Origin: Flavobacteriaceae bacterium
GTDB lineage: Bacteria; Bacteroidota; Bacteroidia; Flavobacteriales; Flavobacteriaceae
Length of the DNA: 64,000 nt
Assembly (NCBI GenBank): GCA_024638165.1
Contig: JAHEKV010000003.1
Coordinates: 1 to 64,000, forward strand
Direction of reading: 5' to 3'
The notes under the pieces were generated by a model. That model was not told the DNA's origin. It worked only from the letters and a program-made list of their open reading frames with translations, and did no database searches. The translations under genes were made by a program, and so were the position numbers. Shown here in pieces: positions 16,298 to 25,387 of this stretch (positions within the stretch are counted from its first letter, which is position 1; every line of letters begins with the position of its first letter).

Positions 16298-17650
16298 ATG
16301 TCTCAAGACATCAAAATCAAGAAAGGACTCTCAATCAATCTCTTAGGAGGTGCTGAGCATACCTTTCACAAGGAAGTAGCTTCGCCTACTTATGTTATTT
16401 ATCCGACAGATTTTCATGGTTTAACCCCTAAATTGGTGATCAAAGAAGGCGCTCATGTGAAAGCAGGAGAAACCCTATTCTTTGATAAAAACAGACCAGA
16501 GGTAACTGTAGCTTCTCCCGTAAGTGGTGAGATTACAGAAATCGCTAGAGGAGAACGAAGAAGAGTGTTGAGTATTAAGATTGCTGCCGACAAGGATCAG
16601 AAAGCTATTGAAAACAAAATGATTTCTTTTTCAGAAGCTTCTGCTGCTGAATTGAAGGCTTATTTGTTAGCTTCAGGTGTATGGCCTTTCGTGAAACAGC
16701 GTCCTTATGATGTGATCGCAAATCCAGCGGGAATACCCAAAGCGATTTTTATTTCAGGATTAAACACAGGGCCCCTAAACCCTGACCTGGATTTTGTTCT
16801 ACGAGGACAAGAGGAAAAGCTTCAGGCTGCACTCACTGCGCTTAAAAAATTAACGCCAGGTTCTATTCATGTAGGAGTAGAGTCGAAAGAAAACTCTGTT
16901 TTTGGAACCTTAGACCATATCGATCTACATACCGTTAGTGGGCCTCACCCGGCAGGATTGGTAGGAACTCAAATTGCTGCCATCGATCCCATAAGTAAAG
17001 GTGAATTGGTTTGGACCATTGCCGCTCAAGATCTAGTGGTTATTGGTGAGCTTCTTTTAACGGGCAAATACAATGCCTCAAGGACGCTTGCGGTAACGGG
17101 TTCTTCAGTAGGAGCACCTCAATATATAAAAACAAAAATCGGAGCCGAGCTCACAGGTATCTTTGAAGCTTTAGGAGTTAAAGAGGGTGATCAGCGATTT
17201 ATCAATGGAGATGTGCTTACCGGTAAGAAAACTTCTAAAGAAGGCTCTTTAGGTTTCTACAATACGCAATTGACGGTGATCCCTGAAGGGAATGACTACG
17301 AATTTTTCGGATGGAACAAACCTGTCTTTAATAAGATTTCTCCGACTAGAGCACTTACATTCTCATGGTTAAATAAAAAGAAGAAATACGATTTAGATAC
17401 CAACACCAACGGAGAGCACCGTGCCTTTGTAATCACAGGTAGTTATGAAGAGGTTTTTCCCTTAGATATATTCCCTATGCAATTGCTAAAAGCTTGTATG
17501 GTAAAGGATCTAGATGATATGGAGAACTTAGGTCTTTACGAGGTAGCTCCTGAAGATTTTTCTCTTACTGAATTTATATGTATCTCAAAACAGCCCCATC
17601 AGGATATTATCCGAAAAGGGCTTGATTTAATGCAACAAGAACTCGGTTAA
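16298..17650 (+). CDS. nqrA: Na+-translocating NADH:quinone reductase subunit A
   Basis: Cytoplasmic-side subunit of the six-subunit Nqr complex, which couples NADH oxidation and quinone reduction to sodium export. NqrA binds quinone and carries no flavin. The start at MSQDIKIKKG gives 450 residues, the normal length; the longer frame to 16184 covers the promoter. The Rnf/Nqr barrel-sandwich region is visible (TPKLVIKEGAHVKAGETLFF, then SPVSGEITEI). First gene of an operon in the order A to F. Confidence 0.96.
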   Translation: MSQDIKIKKGLSINLLGGAEHTFHKEVASPTYVIYPTDFHGLTPKLVIKEGAHVKAGETLFFDKNRPEVTVASPVSGEITEIARGERRRVLSIKIAADKDQKAIENKMISFSEASAAELKAYLLASGVWPFVKQRPYDVIANPAGIPKAIFISGLNTGPLNPDLDFVLRGQEEKLQAALTALKKLTPGSIHVGVESKENSVFGTLDHIDLHTVSGPHPAGLVGTQIAAIDPISKGELVWTIAAQDLVVIGELLLTGKYNASRTLAVTGSSVGAPQYIKTKIGAELTGIFEALGVKEGDQRFINGDVLTGKKTSKEGSLGFYNTQLTVIPEGNDYEFFGWNKPVFNKISPTRALTFSWLNKKKKYDLDTNTNGEHRAFVITGSYEEVFPLDIFPMQLLKACMVKDLDDMENLGLYEVAPEDFSLTEFICISKQPHQDIIRKGLDLMQQELG

Positions 17651-17658
17651 CTTTTGTT

Positions 17659-18909
17659 ATGAAACAGAAACTTCACGAAATCAAAGAAAGTTTTAAGGGC
17701 AATAAGTGGGCTCCTGCATTCAATGCGATCCACACGTTCTTATACACGCCTAATGAGGTAACTCATTCAGGAACTCACGTTAAGGCAGTTGACGATCTTA
17801 AACGTACCATGAATACAGTAATCCAGGCGCTTATCCCTGTATTGCTTTTTGGAATATTTAACGCGGGCTATCAGCACTATAGTGCTATCGAAGGTTTTCC
17901 AGAAAATTTCTCAGTACTTGAACACTTTATTACTTGGAGAAACTTTGTAGTAGGGCTTACTACTGTACTGCCATTACTTATTGTTTCTTACGGGGTCGGT
18001 CTTGCTATCGAATTCGTTTTCGCTGTTATTAAAGGGCACGAAGTTGAGGAGGGGTATCTGGTAACAGGTATTCTTGTTCCGCTTATTGTACCTGTTGATA
18101 CTCCACTTTGGATGCTTGCTATTGCTGTAGCTTTCGGTGTAGTCATCGGTAAAGAAGTTTTCGGAGGAACTGGTATGAATATCCTAAACCCGGCATTAAC
18201 GATTCGTGCGTTCTTGTTCTTCGCATACCCAACTTGGATGAGTGGGGATAAAGTTTGGGTTCACGGTGCGGTTGATGGCTTAACTAAAGCAAACTCTGCG
18301 GATGCAATCTCTGGTGAGACCATTTTAGGTTTTCTAGCACAGAATAGAGCCGAGGATTATGCCTATTCTATATCAGATATGTTCTTCGGATTCATTCCCG
18401 GTTCGGTTGGTGAAACATCAGCGCTTCTTATTCTATTAGGAGGTCTTTACCTCATCTTTACTAAGATCGCGAGTTGGAGAATTATGCTAAGTGCCGTATT
18501 AGGTGCACTTACCATGGGTCTTGTTTTCAACGCAGTAGTTGATTTCGGATGGATCGGTACCTACAGCAAATTCTACAGCCTGATGGCCTTTGACTTTTGG
18601 AAGCATCTGATTGTTGGTGGTCTAGCATTTGGTATCGTTTACATGGCAACTGATCCTGTAACCGGCTCTCAAACGAATAAAGGAAAGTGGTTCTACGGGT
18701 TCTTTATCGGATTCATCTCTGTGATGATTCGCGTATTCAACCCAGGTTATCCAGAAGGAGTTTTCTTAGCGATTCTTCTGATGAATGTATTCGCTCCAAC
18801 GATTGACCACTATGTAGTTCAAGCAAATGTTAAACGTCGTAAAAAGCGTGCGGAAAAAGCGGTTGTGTATACCGAAGAGTCGGCATCTTTAGAGACTCAA
18901 TCTGCATAA
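17659..18909 (+). CDS. nqrB: Na+-translocating NADH:quinone reductase subunit B
   Basis: Integral membrane subunit forming most of the sodium path; it carries a covalently bound FMN and a riboflavin. The 416-residue protein has about ten hydrophobic segments and the conserved GKEVFGGTGMNILNPAL. The flavinylation site that ApbE recognises (consensus DxxSGAT) reads DAISGET at residues 215-221 (18301-18321): the acceptor Thr221 is kept but the preceding Ala is Glu. The N-terminus has the typical FNAIHTFLYTPNEVTHSG. It follows nqrA by eight bases. Confidence 0.96.
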   Translation: MKQKLHEIKESFKGNKWAPAFNAIHTFLYTPNEVTHSGTHVKAVDDLKRTMNTVIQALIPVLLFGIFNAGYQHYSAIEGFPENFSVLEHFITWRNFVVGLTTVLPLLIVSYGVGLAIEFVFAVIKGHEVEEGYLVTGILVPLIVPVDTPLWMLAIAVAFGVVIGKEVFGGTGMNILNPALTIRAFLFFAYPTWMSGDKVWVHGAVDGLTKANSADAISGETILGFLAQNRAEDYAYSISDMFFGFIPGSVGETSALLILLGGLYLIFTKIASWRIMLSAVLGALTMGLVFNAVVDFGWIGTYSKFYSLMAFDFWKHLIVGGLAFGIVYMATDPVTGSQTNKGKWFYGFFIGFISVMIRVFNPGYPEGVFLAILLMNVFAPTIDHYVVQANVKRRKKRAEKAVVYTEESASLETQSA

Positions 18910-18921
18910 TTTAAATTAGCT

Positions 18922-19674
18922 ATGGCAATTAATACAGATAAGAATTCATATACCATCGTTTTCTCAGTAGTGATGGTAGCTATTGTAGGTTCAATCCTGG
19001 CTCTTGCTGCGACTGGACTTAAGGATAAGATTGGAGAGAATCAACGCTTTGAAAAACAGCAAAATATTCTCTACGCGATGGGTGTCGATGCAAATACAGA
19101 TGCTGGTAGCGTGTCCTTTGTCCCTACGACAGAGGTAGCTGAGAAGTTTCAGGAAATCATCAAAGAGCAATATGTGATTGTTGATGGTAAGGCAGAACAG
19201 TTTGAGGATGCCTACGCTAAGATTGATCTCAAAAAAGAACTTGATTTAATTAAATCAGGAAAAGAAGGTAAGCTTCCTTTCTTCATCGGAGAAAATGACG
19301 GTAAGCGATACTACATCATTCCTATGTACGGTAAAGGATTATGGGATGCGATTTGGGGGTATTTAGCACTTGACGAAAACCTTGTGGTTTCAGGTGTTTA
19401 CTTCGACCACAAAGGAGAAACTCCCGGTCTTGGAGCCAACATTAAAATGCGTTTTTTCATGGATGATTTTGCTGGCGAATCGATTTACCGTGATGGTGGA
19501 TACAAAGGGGTAGCTGTAGTTAAAGGAAATAACGATCCCCTAAACCAAGACAAAACCGACGGTCAAGTGGACGCATTAGCCGGTGCTACGATTACAGGTA
19601 ATGGAGTTACCGCTATGATCAACGAAAGCGTTAAGCTTTATCAACCTTATTTAGAAACTTTACGAATCCAATAG
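18922..19674 (+). CDS. nqrC: Na+-translocating NADH:quinone reductase subunit C
   Basis: Membrane-anchored periplasmic subunit with covalent FMN. A single N-terminal membrane helix (IVFSVVMVAIVGSILALAA) precedes the FMN-binding domain. The flavinylation motif DALAGAT (217-223) with acceptor Thr223 fits the ApbE consensus. The pattern KGLWDAIWGYLAL and GETPGLGA are also conserved. Length is 250 residues. Confidence 0.96.
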   Translation: MAINTDKNSYTIVFSVVMVAIVGSILALAATGLKDKIGENQRFEKQQNILYAMGVDANTDAGSVSFVPTTEVAEKFQEIIKEQYVIVDGKAEQFEDAYAKIDLKKELDLIKSGKEGKLPFFIGENDGKRYYIIPMYGKGLWDAIWGYLALDENLVVSGVYFDHKGETPGLGANIKMRFFMDDFAGESIYRDGGYKGVAVVKGNNDPLNQDKTDGQVDALAGATITGNGVTAMINESVKLYQPYLETLRIQ

Positions 19675-19676
19675 AT

Positions 19677-20324
19677 ATGGGACTACTTTCAAAAAAGGAT
19701 GCTCAACTCATTTTAGATCCGCTAGCTGATAACAACCCAATTACTATTCAGGTACTTGGTATTTGTTCGGCACTTGCGATTACTGCAGAGTTAAAGGCCT
19801 CATTGGTTATGGCCTTTTCGGTACTTTTCGTACTCGGAGTTGGTAACGTGGTGATTTCTTTATTAAGAAATGTGATTCCATCTAAAATTCGAATCATCGT
19901 ACAATTAGTGGTTGTTGCAACCCTTGTAATTATCGTTGATCAAGTTTTAAAGGCGTTTGCTTACGAGTTAAGTAAGACCCTCTCGGTATTCGTAGGTTTA
20001 ATTATTACCAACTGTATTATTATGGGTCGTTTTGAAGCCTTTGCGCTTGGTAATGGTCCTTGGAAATCTTTCTTAGACGGTATAGGTAATTCACTTGGAT
20101 ACGGTGTGATCCTAATCATTATCGGATTCTTTCGTGAATTATTAGGTTCAGGAACTCTTTTAGGCTATGCTGTGTTAGGCGATCCTATCGCCAAGACAGG
20201 ACTTTATGCCTATGGATATGAAAATAACGGATTTATGATTATTCCACCTGCTGCACTCATTGTGGTAGGGATTATCATTTGGGTTCAGCGCTCGCGCAAC
20301 CCACAATTAATTGAAGAAGCTTAA
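19677..20324 (+). CDS. nqrD: Na+-translocating NADH:quinone reductase subunit D
   Basis: One of the paired membrane subunits (with NqrE) that hold an iron centre between half-helices. The 215-residue protein has six hydrophobic segments and the family pattern VGLIITNCIIMGRFEAFALGN, in which the Cys belongs to the intramembrane iron site. It begins two bases after nqrC. Confidence 0.96.
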   Translation: MGLLSKKDAQLILDPLADNNPITIQVLGICSALAITAELKASLVMAFSVLFVLGVGNVVISLLRNVIPSKIRIIVQLVVVATLVIIVDQVLKAFAYELSKTLSVFVGLIITNCIIMGRFEAFALGNGPWKSFLDGIGNSLGYGVILIIIGFFRELLGSGTLLGYAVLGDPIAKTGLYAYGYENNGFMIIPPAALIVVGIIIWVQRSRNPQLIEEA

Positions 20325-20335
20325 CAACTACGGTC

Positions 20336-21100
20336 ATGTTAGAACACTTAGAATTATTTTTCAAGTCAATATTTATTGACAACATGGTATTCGCCGTTTT
20401 CTTAGGGATGTGTTCCTATTTAGCGGTTTCTAAAAAAGTATCTACAGCAGTAGGTTTGGGTGCAGCAGTAATCTTCGTACTTGCAGTTACTGTTCCCATG
20501 AACTGGCTTCTTGATCAGTATGTTCTTCAACCAGGTGCATTAGCCTGGCTGGGTGCGGAATTTGTTGATTACGACTTGAGCTTCCTTTCTTTCATTCTTT
20601 TTATTGCAACCATTGCAACCATGGTTCAGCTGGTAGAGATTGTCGTTGAGAAGTTTGCACCTGCACTTTACAATTCATTAGGTATTTTCTTACCTCTTAT
20701 CGCTGTAAACTGTGCGATTTTAGGAGGGTCTTTATTTATGCAAGCGAGAGAAATACCTAGCCTTGCTCTTGCTTTCAACTATGGTGTTAGCTCAGGTATC
20801 GGATGGTTCTTAGCTATCCTAGCTATTGCTGCGATCAGAGAGAAAATTAGATATTCTGCAGTGCCTGCACCATTAAGAGGTCTAGGTATCACTTTCATTA
20901 TTACCGGACTTATGGGTATTGGTTTTCAAAGTTTTGGTGGAATGTTAACGGGTGACAATGAACCACCAGTAGTTGAAGAAACGGTTGTTGAAGCAACTGA
21001 GGTGGAGGTACTAACTACCTCTGATGAATTAAATGAAACAAAGGGTTTAGAAGCTGAAGAAACTTCAGATGCTGAAGAAACCATCGCGTCGATTAACTAA
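20336..21100 (+). CDS. nqrE: Na+-translocating NADH:quinone reductase subunit E with acidic tail
   Basis: Membrane partner of NqrD; the conserved VNCAILGGSLFM carries the intramembrane iron-ligand Cys. Residues 1-204 correspond to the usual subunit. Residues 205-254 form an extra acidic tail with about a third Glu or Asp and only one Lys, rich in Thr and Val, with no hydrophobic segment. The usual NqrE ends near residue 200, so this tail is unusual and probably disordered. The tail is in frame and the gene is intact; nqrF follows after 20 bases. Confidence 0.95.
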   Translation: MLEHLELFFKSIFIDNMVFAVFLGMCSYLAVSKKVSTAVGLGAAVIFVLAVTVPMNWLLDQYVLQPGALAWLGAEFVDYDLSFLSFILFIATIATMVQLVEIVVEKFAPALYNSLGIFLPLIAVNCAILGGSLFMQAREIPSLALAFNYGVSSGIGWFLAILAIAAIREKIRYSAVPAPLRGLGITFIITGLMGIGFQSFGGMLTGDNEPPVVEETVVEATEVEVLTTSDELNETKGLEAEETSDAEETIASIN

Positions 21101-21120
21101 ACGAAATAAAGGAAGAAACT

Positions 21121-22428
21121 ATGTTTTTAGCAGCTATAGGAGGAACCGTTATCGTAACCGTAATTGCGTTTCTAGTTTTAACGCTATTATTGGTTGGTTT
21201 ATTGCTTTTCACTAAACAAAAGCTTTCACCATCGGGTCCTGTTACCATTACGATTAACGGAGAGCGTAAAGTTGAAGTACCTTCAGGTTCTTCATTGCTT
21301 TCAACTTTAGGAAATCAAAAGGTTTTCTTGCCATCGGCTTGTGGAGGTGGTGGAACTTGTATCCAGTGTGAGTGCCACGTACTATCGGGTGGTGGAGAGG
21401 CACTTCCTACTGAAACTCCACACTTCTCTAAAAAAGAATTACAGCATGGGGCTCGTCTTGCTTGCCAGGTTAAGGTAAAGCAGGATATGGAAATCGAAAT
21501 TCCTGAAGAGGTTTTTGGAATTAAGAAATGGGAAGGAAAAGTGGTTCGTAATTACAACGTTGCCTCTTTCATCAAAGAATTTGTAGTTGAAATCCCTGAA
21601 GACATGAACTACAAGGCAGGTGGATATATTCAAATTGAAATTCCTGCCTGCGAGGTGAAGTATAGCGATATTGATATTACTGCCCACCCTGAAGAGCACG
21701 ATGATCCTGAGAAGTTTAGAGCTGAGTGGGATAAATTTAATCTTTGGCCACTTGTAATGAAAAATCCAGAGAATGTAGAGCGTGCTTATTCAATGGCTTC
21801 TTTTCCAGCAGAAGGAAGAGAGATTATGCTTAACGTTCGTATTGCTACTCCGCCTTGGGATCGCAACAAGAACGGATGGGCCGATGTTAACCCTGGAGTA
21901 GCTTCATCCTATATTTTTGGATTAAAAGCGGGTGACCCTGTAACTATTTCAGGACCTTTTGGCGAATTCTTCATCAACGAGTCTGAAGCAGAGATGTTAT
22001 ACGTTGGTGGTGGAGCGGGTATGGCTCCGATGCGTTCACACCTTTATCATTTATTTAAAACACTTCGTACGAATCGTAAAGTTACTTATTGGTATGGAGG
22101 TCGTTCGAAGCGTGAACTTTTCTACATCGATCACTTTAAGCAGTTAGAAAAGGAGTTCCCTAACTTCAAATTCTATATGGCCCTTTCTGAACCACTAGAA
22201 GAAGATAACTGGAAAGTTAAAAAGGATATTAATGATGAGTCTGGTGATGGTTTTGTCGGTTTTATTCACAATTGTGTAATCGATCAATATCTGAATCAAC
22301 ATGAAACGCCTGAAGATATTGAGCTTTATTTCTGTGGGCCACCACTTATGAATCAAGCTGTAACGAAGATGGGACAAGATTTCGGTATTCCTGATGAGAA
22401 TATTCGATTTGACGATTTCGGCGGATAA
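21121..22428 (+). CDS. nqrF: Na+-translocating NADH:quinone reductase subunit F
   Basis: The electron entry point, oxidising NADH. An N-terminal membrane helix (residues 3-31) is followed by a [2Fe-2S] ferredoxin domain with Cys74, Cys80, Cys83 and Cys115, an FAD domain (RAYSMASFPAE) and an NADH domain (VGGGAGMAPMRSH, YFCGPPLMNQA). The C-terminus RFDDFGG is typical. Length 435 residues. It closes the nqrA-F set before a terminator. Confidence 0.97.
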   Translation: MFLAAIGGTVIVTVIAFLVLTLLLVGLLLFTKQKLSPSGPVTITINGERKVEVPSGSSLLSTLGNQKVFLPSACGGGGTCIQCECHVLSGGGEALPTETPHFSKKELQHGARLACQVKVKQDMEIEIPEEVFGIKKWEGKVVRNYNVASFIKEFVVEIPEDMNYKAGGYIQIEIPACEVKYSDIDITAHPEEHDDPEKFRAEWDKFNLWPLVMKNPENVERAYSMASFPAEGREIMLNVRIATPPWDRNKNGWADVNPGVASSYIFGLKAGDPVTISGPFGEFFINESEAEMLYVGGGAGMAPMRSHLYHLFKTLRTNRKVTYWYGGRSKRELFYIDHFKQLEKEFPNFKFYMALSEPLEEDNWKVKKDINDESGDGFVGFIHNCVIDQYLNQHETPEDIELYFCGPPLMNQAVTKMGQDFGIPDENIRFDDFGG

Positions 22429-22436
22429 TCATAACA

Positions 22437-22466
22437 AACCGACACCTAAACGTGTCGGTTTTTTTA
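22437..22466 (+). terminator. Intrinsic terminator after nqrF
   Basis: A nine-pair stem AACCGACAC/GTGTCGGTT (22437-22460) with a six-base loop, followed by seven T. It separates nqrF from the small gene and apbE, so apbE expression depends on read-through or a separate promoter. Confidence 0.88.
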
Positions 22467-22475
22467 ACCGATAAA

Positions 22476-22844
22476 ATGAGCGCGCTAAGTACCAACGAAA
22501 TACATCAGATTGCCATGAATTTGGTCGGCTCCCAGTTAAAGGCTGCAGGTTATGAATTCTTAGGTGTAAATTCTAAGCCAGGCGTTGACCCTCAGTTTGT
22601 TTGTACTTTTAATAGAGAGCTCCATTTTATTGTTGTAAGAGGATTTCTTTATCCTGCTGATCCTCTGTCTCCTGATCGTGTATTACTAGAAAAAGTTGCG
22701 GATCATGCAGCAAAATTTGACGCCAAAGCCTATTGGGCGGGAGTTGGTGTATATCATCCTAAAGATCGAAAATTACCGATTTCGAAATCAACGGGATATG
22801 AACTAGATTTTAAAGGACTATATCTAGCCGAAGAAGTATTATGA
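22476..22844 (+). CDS. Conserved hypothetical protein between nqrF and apbE
   Basis: A 122-residue soluble protein without signal peptide or membrane helix; I do not recognise a characterised family. The start at MSALSTNEIHQ was chosen because the longer frame (to 22452) begins inside the terminator. It alternates beta strands and helices (FVCTFNRELHFIVVRGF, then AYWAGVGVYHP). A gene at this place is, from memory, common in flavobacterial nqr loci. Its stop overlaps the apbE start (ATGA), so the two are translationally coupled. A role in Nqr assembly or flavinylation is an inference from position only. Confidence 0.8.
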   Translation: MSALSTNEIHQIAMNLVGSQLKAAGYEFLGVNSKPGVDPQFVCTFNRELHFIVVRGFLYPADPLSPDRVLLEKVADHAAKFDAKAYWAGVGVYHPKDRKLPISKSTGYELDFKGLYLAEEVL

Positions 22845-23827
22845 ATCGTCTATTATTAGTTTTAGTATTTGTTATAGCGTCTTGCACAAATGCTCCTACG
22901 CGCCAGCAGTACACGGGAGAAGCATTAGGTACCACTTACTCTATCATTGCCTACGCTAATGATGATTTAGAGTTAGACCAGTCGCTTTCTGAACTATTTG
23001 ACCGACTTAACCAATCCATGTCTACGTATCACCCACAGTCGGATATAAGTAGAATTAATCGAGGAGAGCGGGTTCAAGTAGATTCCTTATTTCGCTTTAT
23101 GTTTGAGAAGTCTGCTCAAATTAACCGCTTGACTTCAGGTTATTTTGACCCTACCGTTGGTATACTCGTAGATGCCTGGGGATTTGGAGCCGAATCTTTG
23201 AACGCCTTCAACGCAGTACAAGTAGATAGTTTGCTTGAGTTTGTTGGCTTTTCTAAACTAAGCCTAACGGATACAAATGAATTAGTTAAAGCTTATCCTG
23301 GTATTCGGATCGATTTCAATGCAATAGCTAAAGGGTATGCCTTAGACTTGATTGCTGATTTACTCGCTGCCAAGAATAGTTCAAATTTTCTCATTGAGTT
23401 AGGTGGTGAGATTGTTACCCGAGGAATTAATTTGGATCGTGCTAAGCCTTGGCGTGTAGGAATTGATGATCCTAAAGCTACCGTCGGAGAACGATCGATT
23501 ACAAGAACGATTACACTCACCGATGAAGCTATGGCCACATCAGGGAATTATCGAAAATTTCGAATTGATTCTTTAACTGGAGAGCGTTACGTTCATACTA
23601 TTAATCCTTTAACCGGTCTTGCTGTTCCTTCTTCAGTCTTATCAGCTAGTGTAATTGCTTCAGATTGTGCTACTGCTGATGCCTTTGCTACTGCACTTAT
23701 GACCATGCCATTAGAAGATTCGAAACGATTGATCGCGAAAGAAGATTTATCTGTTTTCTTAATCTACGCTGTTGAGGACCGTTTAGAGACTTATCAAACT
23801 GGTAGATTTACAGAGTCTTCTGAATAA
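22841..23827 (+). CDS. apbE: FAD:protein FMN transferase ApbE (lipoprotein)
   Basis: Attaches FMN from FAD to threonine in NqrB and NqrC, outside the inner membrane. The N-terminus is a lipoprotein signal with Cys15 (VIASC). Family patterns are GEALGTTYSI, FDPTVGILVDAWGFG, DFNAIAKGYALDLI, ATSGNYRKF, HTINPLTG and DCATADAFATALM (Mg-binding acidic residues). Length is 328 residues. It overlaps the preceding small gene by four bases and the methyltransferase on the other strand by 20 bases. The substrate motifs in NqrB and NqrC are present in the same locus. Confidence 0.96.
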   Translation: MNRLLLVLVFVIASCTNAPTRQQYTGEALGTTYSIIAYANDDLELDQSLSELFDRLNQSMSTYHPQSDISRINRGERVQVDSLFRFMFEKSAQINRLTSGYFDPTVGILVDAWGFGAESLNAFNAVQVDSLLEFVGFSKLSLTDTNELVKAYPGIRIDFNAIAKGYALDLIADLLAAKNSSNFLIELGGEIVTRGINLDRAKPWRVGIDDPKATVGERSITRTITLTDEAMATSGNYRKFRIDSLTGERYVHTINPLTGLAVPSSVLSASVIASDCATADAFATALMTMPLEDSKRLIAKEDLSVFLIYAVEDRLETYQTGRFTESSE

Positions 23828-24584
23828 CCGGGATGATTTCGTTGACATCTAAGCCGTAGCGATTGATCTCTTCTTTAGAGAAGAATTCATCTACGTTTAC
23901 TTTTTGAGTGGTAAAGCCTACACTTTCTAATCGTATAAAGTAATCCTCTCTACCATACCACCTCACGTGATCATACTGTCCGAAATGCTTTACTCGTTCT
24001 TTTGCGGTGGTAATGCTAAAATCTTCGTAAGTCTTAAGGCGATTAGGTTGCATGGGTACTTGAACGATTCCGTATCCGCCCGGTTTCATTACTCGAAATA
24101 ACTCTTTCATGGCTAGGCTGTCGTTTTCAATATGTTCAAGCACATGATTGCAAAGGATACAATCAAAAGTGTTTTCCATGAACGGAAGTTTTGTGATATC
24201 ACCGTGAATCTCGGCAAGTGGAGAATTTAAGTCGAAAGTGGTGTAATTAATATTTTCTTTTTTGTTGAAAACAGAATAAAAGCACTGTTCGGGGGCAATA
24301 TGTAGTAAGTCAATTTTCGCCGAGTTATGGAGTAATTCAGTCTCTTTTATAAGATATAACCAAAGTGATCGATGTCTTTCGAGGGATAGGGTAGAAGGGG
24401 AGAGCACTCCTTTTCTAAGTTGTTTGTATCCATAAGGGAGAAAGCTTCTAAAGCTTCTCTGATCGATGGGATCGGTAACTTGATCTCCTTTGTAAAACCA
24501 AATAAGTAGTGGTCTTATGAAATAGCTTAAGCGTATGAGCCATGGACGCGGTACACTATTTAAAATAAGTTTGGTGACACTCAT
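23808..24584 (-). CDS. Class I SAM-dependent methyltransferase
   Basis: A 258-residue methyltransferase of the type-11 group. The SAM-binding strand is degenerate (LLHIAPEQC where most have a glycine-rich loop), while the acidic and core motifs DLNSPLAEIHGDITKLPF and FDCILCNHVLEHIEND and MKPGGYGIVQVP are clear. The first 40 residues (NSVPRPWLIRLSYFIRPLLI) are hydrophobic and basic, suggesting membrane attachment. The substrate is unknown. It overlaps map by four bases, so it is translated in the gpmI-map unit. Confidence 0.82.
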   Translation of the reverse strand: MSVTKLILNSVPRPWLIRLSYFIRPLLIWFYKGDQVTDPIDQRSFRSFLPYGYKQLRKGVLSPSTLSLERHRSLWLYLIKETELLHNSAKIDLLHIAPEQCFYSVFNKKENINYTTFDLNSPLAEIHGDITKLPFMENTFDCILCNHVLEHIENDSLAMKELFRVMKPGGYGIVQVPMQPNRLKTYEDFSITTAKERVKHFGQYDHVRWYGREDYFIRLESVGFTTQKVNVDEFFSKEEINRYGLDVNEIIPVIQKTL

Positions 24585-25387
24585 TTAAAGGGAACTTCCT
24601 CTTCGGTTTTAATGCCTAGGGCATCGTAGATGTATTGAAAGGTTGAAAGTAATTTTGGTTTGCCGGCTACAATTGCAATATTGTGTTCAAAGTGAGCGCT
24701 TGGTTTGCCATCGGCTGTCTTGATCGTCCAACCGTCTCTTCCTTGTATGACGCGATGCGTGCCCATGTTTATCATGGGTTCGATCGCAACCACAAGGCCT
24801 TCTTTGAATACCTTTCCTCTACCGCGTTTACCATAGTTTGGCATTTCAGGGCCTTCATGTAAACTGTTCCCTAAACCATGTCCTACAAGCTCGCGAACGA
24901 TTCCATAGCCCTGGGCTTCATTATACTTTTGAATTGCAAAACCTACATCTCCAACGCGATTGCCCGCTTTGAATTCTTCAATTCCAATGTATAGTGATTC
25001 TTTTGCTGTTTTTAATAGCGCTTTCGTCTCTTCTGCCACTTCACCTACTTCGAAAGTATAAGCGTGATCACCGTAAAAGCCATTCATAAATACGCCGCAG
25101 TCAATAGAGATAATATCTCCATCTTTGAGCGGGGTTTGGTCTGGTATACCGTGTACCACTTGCTCATTTGGGCTCCAGTTTAAGGTATTTGGAAAGTCGT
25201 ACATCCCTAGGAATCCAGGGGCACCACCATGATCTCGAATGAACTCCTCTGCTAACTTATCTAATTCGAGGGGCTTTGCTCCTGGCTTCACCTCCTTAGC
25301 GAGCATTCCCAATGTTTTAGAAACAAGTTGGGCACTCTCGCGCATTAACTCGATTTCTTCTGGTGTCTTAAGTATAATTGCACCCAT
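24581..25387 (-). CDS. map: Type I methionine aminopeptidase
   Basis: Removes the initiator Met from nascent proteins. The 268-residue creatinase fold shows the metal ligands: Asp in ISIDCGVFMNGFYGDHA (two Asp), His in VGHGLGNSLHEGPEM, Glu in AIEPMINMG and Glu in FEHNIAI. It begins directly after the gpmI stop with no spacer, and its own stop overlaps the next gene, so three genes are tightly packed. It is a single domain without the N-terminal zinc finger of eukaryotic forms. Confidence 0.96.
   Translation of the reverse strand: MGAIILKTPEEIELMRESAQLVSKTLGMLAKEVKPGAKPLELDKLAEEFIRDHGGAPGFLGMYDFPNTLNWSPNEQVVHGIPDQTPLKDGDIISIDCGVFMNGFYGDHAYTFEVGEVAEETKALLKTAKESLYIGIEEFKAGNRVGDVGFAIQKYNEAQGYGIVRELVGHGLGNSLHEGPEMPNYGKRGRGKVFKEGLVVAIEPMINMGTHRVIQGRDGWTIKTADGKPSAHFEHNIAIVAGKPKLLSTFQYIYDALGIKTEEEVPFK

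Noticed and set aside
16165-16299. Extended N-terminus of PruA
   Set aside because: The extra codons cross the pruA promoter core and the start of the divergent nqrA region; family members begin at the internal ATG (16164).
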